Made by a program: the position numbers and the translations under genes. A stretch of 64,000 bases of DNA from Henricia sp. BOLD:AAB3569 (Eukaryota; Echinodermata; Asteroidea; Spinulosida; Echinasteridae), in assembly GCA_037783545.1 (NCBI GenBank), contig JBBELK010001221.1, positions 62,001 through 126,000 of the forward strand, given 5' to 3'. Positions 56,801-64,000 of this stretch are shown piece after piece. The first letter of the stretch is position 1. Every line of letters begins with the position of its first letter. A model generated the notes under the pieces. It did not search any database. It worked only from the letters and a program-made list of their open reading frames with translations, and was not told the DNA's origin.

Positions 56801-59209
56801 CTACAATCTATTTCACCCGTTTCTATGGCACATGTTCCCTGGTCTATTGCACCCGTTCCCTCATCTATTTCCCCACATATGGCACATATTCCCCCACGCA
56901 TCTTCCCAAGGTTTATCTCCAAACAACCCAAGTCAACTCCCCACTCCAGCATCCACAGTGACTACCGAATTCCTCGAATCACGCCAACATTTCACGCCGC
57001 TCAGAAACCGCCTCCACAACCCAAGATCCCATCATCCCAACCTAATGAAAGGATCATACCACCTTCAACATCTCAGACCAATATTGACACCAATAACAAA
57101 CAACCTGCAACCAAACCCACTATTGCACCGTCATTCTCTCGCAAAACCTCTCAAGTCACCAAACAGCCCTCAACCAAGAAGAAGACACAGCTGACACTGG
57201 ATGGTGTGGTGCAGAAGATGCCTAGAGGGAGTCCACACACACAAAAAGGCTGCAACAAGACTACAAAGAGAAAGATGGTCAGTGTGGGACTATATGTTTG
57301 CGGAATTACAAACCCAGTGAAGCCACAATTCACAAAGAATAATAAATGTGTCTTGTATGCCGGACATCGTGGGTTCAAGTCCCACCCGTCTATTGGCGCG
57401 TGTGACCGTTGACACCCAAACATTCCCGGATGTTCTATGTCACGGAAAGCAATCAATAAGACATTGCTTATACGTTGATTTTGCCGATTAAAAAGTTTCC
57501 TGCGGCTTATAAAACGGGTGGCTTGTACACCAAATTTTGGAAAAAAAGATGACATGCACATGAACAAAATTATGTACTGATATAAGGAAATGTTTCTAAA
57601 ATAATTTATTAATCGTTACCTGAGGAATTTTTTTTATTGTCAAATAGTGTGAGACCGTCGCGCAAAAAGGTATAAACCAGAACTGAAGAGCGGTCATATG
57701 TCTGTGAGTGTACAACTGTGTGGGGTACCCTGGCCGAGTCACTGACCCGCAACACTCGAGTAAAAATTTGGTGTTGCGGGTTCGATACCCGGCTGGGGTA
57801 CCTGTGCCCTCGAGCAAGGCACTTAAACACACTTGCTACATCCTTCAGAAGGGATGTAAAGCCATTGGTCCAGTGTGTTGTACAACGCATTAAAAGATCC
57901 CGGAGCACTCTTTTGTGAAGATTAAGAGGATTTCCTGGTGTCTCTGGCCGTCAGCTGCCAATGGCGCCACCCACCTGTGTATCTCGATGCAGTTCAGCCT
58001 ACAGGCTGCAAATTGAAGTTCATTAAATAAAATAAAAAAACAAACAAAATGAATTTCTGTAATCACTTAATCAAGAATCTCTGAATTGTTAATTACTCTT
58101 GTCTCAAGCAGGATAACAACTCTGTCGATGGTGCAGCTGTTGCTAAGAAGCCTAGAGCCAAACCAAAGGTACAAGATGATGTTGATGTTCAGTCACTGGC
58201 TCTTAATGATCAGGTAAGCAAGAACCAAGCTGCTTAGCTGGTTTACACTTGGGTCATTCTATAAATTTGGGGTCCAGTTTTTCTGTCCCCTGTTACGTCT
58301 GACATCTTGTAAAATGTTGTAGTTTGTCAATTCAGGACATATTCTTTAAATGCCTTCTATTTCAAAGAGTGATTACATAAAGTACAATGCATAAAAATGT
58401 GTTTTGAAGGCATTTTTAATAATACTTGTACGGCAAATGGCAGTATGTCAGGTGTAACAGGGACAGGAAAATGTCACACGTTGGACCCCAAATTTATAGA
58501 ATGACCCACTTCCTCTTACCACAAACAAACACACACACACACACCGCTCACAGCGGCTACTTTAAATTGGAAAGCTGGTGCCGGCGACTGGAAACAATCA
58601 AACCCGGCCATTGTTTAATTACATCATAAATCTTGGAAAACTCTGTAGTGAAACAATATCACTGTTATTTCAAATGTCCAGGGTTGTAATGACTCGGACT
58701 CGAGTCCCGATTTTCACTGACTTGACTTGAGATTCAAAACCTCAAATGACTTGACTTGACTCAAACTTTTTGACTTGAGTTTGCAAAAATTCTTTTATGC
58801 ATTTTGTTTGTCATTTAGGAGACCGAATTGTATTTCAGCACTAAGGGAACCTTGGTCAGAGCAACATGGATGCGAGTTTCTGCGTTTAGACTTATTTTGA
58901 AATTAGCTTGAACAAATTTACTGTCCTGACTATTTGTTGACTTGACCCTACTTGACTCGGGACTCGAAGGCAGCTTGACTTGGGACTTGAGAAGAGGGAG
59001 ACTCGTTACAACCCAGCAAATGTCATTTTTATGTTTGAGGGCACAATAGTTATTGCCCATTCTTTGTTTTGCAGCTGTCCAAGGTGAACACCGTTACCTT
59101 GGCAACCTGGCTGAAAGGCAAAGGAATCACCATCAAAGCTAAAGAGAAGAAAGCTGATCTCATACACAAAGTAGCTCAGTTCATCCATGCAAACTCCATT
59201 AAGGATTGA
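47876..59209 (+). CDS. C18orf63: Orthologue of human C18orf63 (uncharacterised, DUF4708-type)
   Basis: Exons: 47876-48033, 48539-48674, 49073-49226, 49766-49842, 51346-51455, 52200-52296, 52709-52791, 53801-53984, 55765-56009, 56326-57277, 58112-58213, 59075-59209. The sum is 2433 nt, 810 aa; human is about 685. Recognition rests on colinear blocks: FFASIPDFKNLCSV, then RELIFVEPSILASP, WKSGRFQARCAKMG, YTIRARLAPLWNKAGNW, LQGRDFLL, NVTEAEICLALRP, KWCFVLPSLKKGKVVSI, SYPQYCIRKQDPIL and FLSDLQHKLPSICG. The C-terminal half is Ser/Pro/Gln-rich and low in conservation, with a heptad repeat in exon 10, and ends in a SAP-like helix pair. Intron 1 has a GC donor (CAG-GCACGT). The start ATG (CACCATGG) fits. 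No biochemical function is known to me. Confidence 0.9.
48236..48315. mobile_element. Short palindrome MITE (GGCACAGGCTCGTC ends), small copy
   Basis: AAAGGCACAGGCTCGTCAGC and GAGCCTGTGCCTT are inverted. A shorter relative of 9313-9438. Confidence 0.6.
48784..49033. mobile_element. MITE with AGGGCAAGTTTGATTCA ends
   Basis: AGGGCAAGTTTGATTCACGA at the left and TCATGAATCAAACTTGCCCT at the right are inverted; about 250 bp, in C18orf63 intron 2. Confidence 0.75.
49957..50300 (+). mobile_element. tRNA-derived SINE (GTGGCCGAGTGGTTAG family), plus copy 1
   Basis: Head GGGGTACCGTGGCTGAGTGG, core GTGCCCTTGGGCAAGGCACT, body CTCGGTGTCTCTGG-like and GAGGAATCCTTGGTATGAAT, (AAT)n tail. AACAG lies on both sides as a short target duplication. 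Confidence 0.85.
50398..50763 (+). mobile_element. tRNA-derived SINE (GTGGCCGAGTGGTTAG family), plus copy 2
   Basis: Head CTACCGTGGCCGAGCGGTTT with B-box GGTTCGAACCTCC, core GTGCCCTTGGGCAAGGCACT, same body and (AAT)n tail as 49957-50300. The two copies are very similar. Confidence 0.87.
52985..53240 (+). mobile_element. 5'-truncated SINE (TGGTCTAGTGG family)
   Basis: Begins at the core (GTGTCCATAGGCAAGGCACT), then GATATTTGGGAAGCTGTTG, TGTGCGCCTTGGCCAGGC, and ends near CACTGTACGAG. It directly precedes the tandem exon copies at 53259. Confidence 0.8.
53259..53800 (+). pseudogene. Four tandem truncated copies of C18orf63 exon 8 with acceptors
   Basis: ATGACAG or CCGACAG acceptors followed by CTACCC.CAGTACTGCATCC occur at 53259, 53397, 53533 and 53667, then at the true exon 53801 (spacing 138, 136, 134, 134). 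Each copy has about 105 bp of exon start, then TTACAATCAATCTTAGATTA and the intron end again, and lacks the exon 3' part and donor. Copy 1 has an in-frame TAG (GAA GCC TAG). The others read into the next copy out of frame and stop. Confidence 0.88.
54048..54295. mobile_element. MITE of the GGGT...ACCC family, ATAT target duplication
   Basis: GGGTCTTTCTATGAATTAGG and CCTAATTTATAGAAAGACCC are inverted; ATAT flanks both ends. Close relative of 12812-13018. Confidence 0.82.
54300..54860. mobile_element. MITE with GGGxGGATTGCAATA ends
   Basis: GGGGAGGATTGCAATATAAC at the left and TTTATTGCAATCCACCCCTG at the right are imperfect inverses. Inner TGTCTTA / TAAGACA pairs are frequent. Confidence 0.65.
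55325..55450 (-). mobile_element. tRNA-derived SINE, second copy of the 31940 family
   Basis: The minus strand reads GCTCAGTGGTCGAGTGGTTG, an anticodon arm, then GTGGGTTCGAGTCCCGCCC. The flank GGCGAATGGCAGGTTCGA matches that at 32030. Confidence 0.65.
56326..57277 (+). CDS. C18orf63: C18orf63 exon 10: disordered, with Met-Ala-Pro-Val heptad repeat
   Basis: A 952-nt exon from (ATT)n-ACAG to ATG-GTCAGT. It encodes QPEQMYPSSQPSWGL, then about 15 seven-residue repeats of the type M/I-A-P-V-x-x-S (56575-56900; 21-nt DNA units such as ATGGCACCTGTTCCCCAGTC), then a Lys/Thr/Pro-rich region with KKTQLTLDGVVQKM. Two other long frames across the repeat (plus 56559-57194, minus 56464-56952) are by-products of the repeat. 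Confidence 0.85.
57718..58040 (+). mobile_element. tRNA-derived SINE, hybrid copy
   Basis: Head GGGTACCCTGGCCGAGTCAC, B-box GGGTTCGATACCCGGC, core TGCCCTCGAGCAAGGCACTT. The 3' part (TTTCCTGGTGTCTCTGG, CAGCTGCCAATGGCGCCACC) is the unit amplified at 10150-11037. In C18orf63 intron 10. Confidence 0.82.
58252..58506. mobile_element. MITE of the GGGT...ACCC family, ACTT target duplication
   Basis: GGGTCATTCTATAAATTTGG and CCAAATTTATAGAATGACCC are inverted; ACTT flanks both sides. Confidence 0.82.
58678..59017. mobile_element. MITE with CxGGGTTGTAA ends and ACTTGACTTGA repeats
   Basis: GGGTTGTAATGACTCGG at the left and GACTCGTTACAACCCAG at the right are inverted; the interior has many TTGACTTGA / GACTCG short repeats. 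It ends 57 nt before the last C18orf63 exon. Confidence 0.7.
59075..59209 (+). CDS. C18orf63: Last exon of C18orf63: SAP-like C-terminus
   Basis: The exon encodes LSKVNTVTLATWLKGKGI, then KAKEKKADLIHKVAQFIHAN and a stop at 59207-59209. The pattern V-x-T-L-A-x-W-L-K-x-K-G...K-K-x-D-L-I-x-K-V resembles a SAP-type helix-loop-helix DNA-binding motif. This is inferred from the pattern only. Confidence 0.8.
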   Translation: MSKVNTVTLATWLKGKGITIKAKEKKADLIHKVAQFIHANSIKD

Positions 59210-59831
59210 ACCACGCGGTAGGTGCGTCTACAAATCCCATGTACTCCTCTATGCATGCCCAAACTCAAAAGCTTGGTTTTCCTTGATTTTGGTACACTTG
59301 GTGCAGTACACGCAGGTGCGAATTCACATACAATCGCGGACGTCCCTTTGTTCCTCTTTTGTTTGGACATAGTATATTTGTCCTTACTCTCGTTGGTTTT
59401 GTACAGGAGCGAATCACGGACGTTCGCTTGCCAATCGCGGACGATATTGTTCTCTTTGTTAGACCTCCCTAAAACGTCCACGATTGTTTGGGAGAACAAG
59501 CGCAGCTCTACATTACCATACATTGACATTAACAGAGGCCAACATGCCCTGCTGAGTTGGCCCTGATGCCCCTTCAAGATATACACTTTCCGAGGCCAAC
59601 TTTGCCAGCATGTCCTATCCCAGGCCTTGACATTATCCCAGGCCACCAAGGCCAATATGCCCCTTCAAGATATACACTTTCTCAGGCCAGCATGCCCTAT
59701 CCTCTTAAATTTCATGAGGCTTGTATACACAAATTACCAGTACACATTTGGAACATTGTTGGCCATGGTGCCCCTCCAGTTGGCCTCAGTGCCCTTTGCA
59801 GTTTGGACAAAATCAAGGCCAGAGTTAGCTA

Positions 59832-60030
59832 CCCCAGAGCTGCCAAGCCTCCTGGATTTTGCAACAGATTCTTCAGAAAATGACTAATTTTATGAGTCCT
59901 GTCATGGATAAAAACCCTCCTGGATTGTCAATTAACAACCTTGGGGATTTTTAGATGTGTTTGGAGTCACGGAATTAACCTGTTTTCCCAGATGTCGTCC
60001 CCAAAATCCGGGAGGGTTAGAAGCTCTGCT
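59832..60030. mobile_element. AGAGCTGCCAA MITE, uninterrupted copy
   Basis: AGAGCTGCCAAGCCTCCTGG at the left and CCGGGAGGGTTAGAAGCTCT at the right. It matches 26790-27178 except for the insert there. Confidence 0.82.
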
Positions 60031-60447
60031 ACCCCCTTATTTTCAAAACATTGTGGCATGCCTAGGGACATTGTTTCAAATGTTTCTGTCTGTAGAATAT
60101 ACTGTGATGTTATTGCACACTCTTTGATTTTGTTGTATTTTATCAAGTGTACAAAAAGTACAAATCAGACTTTTGCATTTTTATCCATTTATATTTTTTT
60201 ACCACTTTCCCCATCACATTTGCAAGCTTTGTACATGTTATCCTTGTATGCAACATCACAGTTTAGCAACTTTTACAGTTATTTTCTTTAGTACTGACAT
60301 TTTACCAGCTAATAATATTTATTTGAATCACAGATTTCCATTATACGCCAGATAAGCATTGGCTGTGTTATTGAATAACATAGCACCATAAATGGTTTTG
60401 GTCAGTTTGGTTCGCATGCATGTGCATCAATCTGGATGCATTGAAAA

Positions 60448-60620
60448 GAAACCTGGCTCCACCGGGATTCGAACCGCGGACCTTCTGCTTAATGTGCAGA
60501 CGCCCTACCAATTGAGCTATGAAGCCAACTGGTGGTCTTGAATCACGGTACTGCAGTTGTTCCTCACTGATTGGGATTGGCTATCACGTGGGGTTAGCAA
60601 GCTCTACAGAGGGATAAACT
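60448..60620 (-). mobile_element. tRNA-headed SINE, copy 2
   Basis: Minus-strand tRNA-like sequence with TAGCTCAATTGGTAGGGCG and GGTTCGAATCCCGGTGGAGC. The anticodon loop reads ACATTAA. The same 3' flank as 8655-8840 shows a repeat family. Confidence 0.7.
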
Positions 60621-60880
60621 TAATGAGATAACATGAGGTTAATGAGATAACGTGAGGTTAGCAAGCCCTAGAGTACGGAGCCGATTTTTGCTCAGGTTGG
60701 TTTTAATAATTCCTATCTTCAATCACACAGGGAGATAAAACCATTTGTAACGGTTTACCAATCATGTGTTCTGCCTTTAAGCATGCGCGTGCTTGGAAAC
60801 AGACATTGTTGCATCACTAGTGTTTAGCAAATATTGCATCTGAAGCTAGTAAACATTTAGCAGTGCTTAAGGTTACAGTC

Positions 60881-61300
60881 GCCATGAAATAGCCGGAGTC
60901 GCCATGAAATAGCCGGAGTCGCCATGAAATAGCCGGAGTCGCCATGAAATAGCCGGAGTCGCCATGAAATAGCCGGAGTCGCCATGAAATAGCCGGAGTC
61001 GCCATGAAATAGCCGGAGTCGCCATGAAATAGCCGGAGTCGCCATGAAATAGCCGGAGTCGCCATGAAATAGCCGGAGTCGCCATGAAATAGCCGGAGTC
61101 GCCATGAAATAGCCGGAGTCGCCATGAAATAGCCGGAGTCGCCATGAAATAGCCGGAGTCGCCATGAAATAGCCGGAGTCGCCATGAAATAGCCGGAGTC
61201 GCCATGAAATAGCCGGAGTCGCCATGAAATAGCCGGAGTCGCCATGAAATAGCCGGAGTCGCCATGAAATAGCCGGAGTCGCCATGAAATAGCCGGAGCC
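60881..61300. repeat. Perfect 20-bp minisatellite, 21 units
   Basis: GCCATGAAATAGCCGGAGTC repeats 21 times without change except one base in the last unit. Long minus-strand frames here (60817-61396) exist only because the unit has no stop in three frames. GCCATGAAAT is also the end motif of the CCAATTTCATGG MITEs, and TCAAATTGGCCCCTGG follows at 61311, so the array probably grew inside a MITE end. Confidence 0.97.
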
Positions 61301-61666
61301 TCCGTTAGCATCAAATTGGCCCCTGGTTGTTAATGGAATTCTGTCATTTGAATACACACTGGTAACCATCAATATTTTTCCACAGAGAGTTGACACCTGT
61401 AGGTAAGCACCATTAACTAATATGGGTGTATTTGGGAAGCTTTCAACCTATAGACCTTTATCACGGTGCGGCCATCTTCCCTTTTCTCCTATTAAAATGA
61501 ACGTAACGAACGCGAGGCTTGCAGAAAAAAATAGTTTGGCTCCGTGTTGAAATTGTTCATTGTGTGCATCACAAGAAAATGCGCAGTGCGACGGTGATTC
61601 TCTCAAATAGTAGAGGACCTGGCTTAGACATGTATGCACATAATTTAGGAGAGGATAACTCAACTG

Positions 61667-64000
61667 TTATAGGCTAATATGACCCCAAGGAACAACTTGG
61701 GATGTGTGCCAAAATCTCTATCCGGGGCGAAAAGCCCGAAAATGACCACACCCTTTTTAAGATGGTCACGCCCCTTTCTTAATCAGTAGTGCTGCTTCCG
61801 ACATAGTTGTATCTACTGAATTCAACTGATATTAGCTAATATGACCCCGAGGAACAACTTGGGATGTGTCCCAAAATCGCTACCGGGGAGAAGTACCCAA
61901 AACTGACCACGCCCTTTTAAATGACCACGACCTTTATCAGAAGTGCTACCTCTGACATATCTATACATGTATCTACTGAACTCGACTGATCTAAGCTAAT
62001 TTGAACCCAAGGAACAACTTGGGATTGGTGCCAAATTTACTATCGATAGAAAAGTACCCGGAAATGACCACACCCTTTTAAACGACCACGCCCCATATTA
62101 TCAGAAGTGCTATTTCCGACATAGCCAAACTAATGAACTCAACTGATAAAGGCTAATTTGAGCCCTAGGAATAACTTGAGATATGTGTCAAAATCGCCAC
62201 CTAGAGAGTAGTTCCCACAAATGACCATGCCCTTTTAAAAATGACCACGCCCCTTATTTAAATTGCTACTTCCGACATCGGTGTATCTACTCTAGAGCAA
62301 GCTAATTTGATCTCAGGTAACAACTTCGGATTTGTGCCAAATTCCCTATCCGGGATAAGTACCCAAAAATGACCACGTCCTTTTAAATGACCACACCACC
62401 TCTTATCAGAAGTGCTACATGTACTTTTAATTTTGCTCTATCTACTGAAATCAACAGATATAAGATAATATGACCCCGAGGAACAACATGGGATGTATGC
62501 CAAAATCCTGGGGGAAAAGTACCCAAAAATGAACACGCCCTTTTTTTCGTCAGAAGCGCATTACTTCCGACATAGTTGTATTTATGATGTAAGCTAATTT
62601 GACCCCGAGGAACAATTTGGTGTGTGTGCCATATTCGCTGTTAGGGGAGAAGTACCCCAAAACGACAACATTCCTCTTTTTCTTTTCATCAGCAGTGCTA
62701 CTTCCGACATAGCTGTATCTTCAAAACTGTTACAGCTGGGTATCTGGGTGTTTAGTGGGTCATATAGAAGAGTTTCAAATTTATATTTTGATAATTAGAG
62801 AAAAATTGCCAAAAATGTTATCCATTACCATATATACATACCCCTTACTACCTACATATATATCAATTGCCAAATATTTATTAACGTAAGCGTTCCATGC
62901 TTAAATTGTACGAATGTCTATTTCTTATTCTATAGTGCACTCACACAGGAGTAAATCGTGTTATGAATTCCGTCTTAATGACATTATAGCATTTTTTTTA
63001 GGGGTGGGTAGGCAATGCACCCTATCAGCAGTATGGATTAACACGAATAGCTAGATTTTTAAATACATGTAATGTGCACCAAGCTATAGTGAGTAGATTG
63101 TTTCTTTTGAATAATTTTCACCTTTTAACTACATGTACTTTGAACAAGGTGAAGCACAAGGAGCAGTGAGAGCGACCTCACCCTAAAAAGAAACAGTTAT
63201 ACCATCATCAGATTGCTACACAAAGTCAAGAGTAAATTTTGCTCTGCCATCAAATACCGCTATATTTCTCTCCAAAGCAAAGACTTTGCCCTCTAATACA
63301 CGGTACAGATCTAATTTCTATCAAAATATAAATTTAAAACTCTTCTATGATCCCCTAAACATTATGACCATTCCGAACATTTTGAGCAACCCAGAAAATA
63401 CAACTATGTCAGAAGTACATATTTCTGATAAGAAGTGGGTGTGGTCATTTTCTGGTACTTCTCCCCGGATAGCGAATTTGGCACACATCCCACATTGTTT
63501 CTCAGAGTTAAATTAGCTTACATCAGTTAAGTTCAGTAGTATATCTATGATGGATACAGCATTTCTGATAAGAAGGGGCGTGGTCATTTCCTGGATAGCG
63601 AATTTGGCACAAATCCTAAGTTGTTCCTTGGGGTCAAATTATATTGTATCAGTCGAGTTCAGTAGATACAGCGATGTCGAAAGTAGCACTTTAAATGTGG
63701 GGCGTAGTCATTTTTAAAAGGGCGTGGTCATTTTCGGGAACTTCTCCCTAAGTGGCGATATTGACACACATCCCAAGTTATTCCTCGGGGTCAAATTAGC
63801 TTATCAGTTGAGTTCAGTAGTTTAGCTATGTCGGAAATAGCACTTCTGATAAGGTGGGGCGTGGTCATTTAAAAGGGTGTGGTCATTTCTGTATAATTTT
63901 CCATCGATAGTAAATTTGGCACAAATCCCAAGTTGTTCCTCGGGGTCAAATTAGCTTATATCAGTCAGGTTCAGTAGATACATGTACAGATATGTCGGAA
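61667..64000. repeat. Large inverted pair of diverged ~155-bp tandem arrays, running off the window
   Basis: From 61667 to about 62730, units begin CTAATxTGACCCCxAGGAAC (about 61674, 61834, 61991, 62151, 62304, 62465, 62592) and contain AATGACCACGCCC and TTCCGACATAG. From about 63360 to the window end the same units appear inverted (GGGCGTGGTCATTT, GGGGTCAAATTAGCTTA, CTATGTCGGAA). The spacer 62730-63350 is AT-rich without a frame. Part of a transposon or satellite that continues beyond 64000. Confidence 0.85.

Larger units (their letters stand above)
59210..60880. other. 3' flank of C18orf63
   Basis: No gene. It holds GCGGACGT-containing inverted repeats (59290-59460), a run of CAGGCCA/ATGCCC short repeats (59550-59800), an uninterrupted AGAGCTGCCAA MITE (59832-60030) and the second copy of the tRNA-headed SINE (60448-60620). 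No canonical poly(A) hexamer close to the stop was identified. Confidence 0.6.

Noticed and set aside
56464-57194. Two long frames overlapping C18orf63 exon 10 (minus 56464-56952, plus 56559-57194)
   Set aside because: Out-of-frame shadows of the 21-nt coding repeat. The exon 10 frame fits splice phases on both sides.
57278-57412. Extension of C18orf63 exon 10 to the stop at 57412
   Set aside because: The in-frame donor ATG-GTCAGT at 57277 joins the conserved-phase exon 58112. The extension runs into tRNA-like repeat sequence (GGGTTCAAGTCCCACC).
60881-61300. Possible CRISPR array
   Set aside because: Directly abutting 20-bp units with no spacers.
60817-61396. Long overlapping minus-strand frames (GYFMATPAISWRL type)
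   Set aside because: They are produced by the stop-free 20-bp minisatellite, which reads openly in three frames; there is no start context or domain.

Overview
The window is animal genomic DNA with intron-rich genes: short exons with GT-AG or occasional GC-AG junctions, and introns and intergenic DNA packed with small inverted-repeat transposons, tRNA-derived SINEs and minisatellites. The four genes recognised all have vertebrate counterparts. The kind of DNA transposons and the SINEs ending in ATT repeats suggest an invertebrate deuterostome, most likely an echinoderm such as a sea star. The species is inferred, not shown.

Region 1 (1-25064, + strand) is the 3' two thirds of a CD109/alpha-2-macroglobulin-type thioester protein gene. 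Eighteen constitutive exons plus one of two alternative exons splice to a frame of 2823 nt (940 residues plus stop). It carries a GCGEQ thioester, the downstream catalytic-type histidine, a furin-like site and a GPI-anchor-like tail. Its hypervariable (bait) segment is encoded by two tandem homologous exons, 6575-6758 and 6811-6982. Only 52 nt separate them, and including both breaks the reading frame, so they look mutually exclusive. This is the most interesting biology in the window.

Region 2 (24838-29920) is intergenic and repeat-filled. Region 3 (29921-37508, - strand) is EIF2S2 (eIF2 beta, 8 exons, 329 aa). Region 4 (39880-46220, - strand) is NOB1 (8 exons, 486 aa), the 18S rRNA 3'-end endonuclease. 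Region 5 (47876-59209, + strand) is the orthologue of human C18orf63 (12 exons, 810 aa, function unknown), divergent from NOB1. Both divergent genes appear to use a GC donor in their first intron. Region 6 (59210-64000) holds a perfect 20-bp minisatellite and the left part of a large inverted pair of diverged tandem arrays.

One theme recurs. Tandem duplications cover splice junctions or exon ends in several genes: the donor of exon 410-559, the donor after 14006, the acceptors before 20257 and 53801, the end of exon 55765-56009, and an exon fragment in EIF2S2. The extra sites examined would mostly give premature stops. Several transposons can be delimited exactly because they landed in duplicated sequence whose empty copy is still present.
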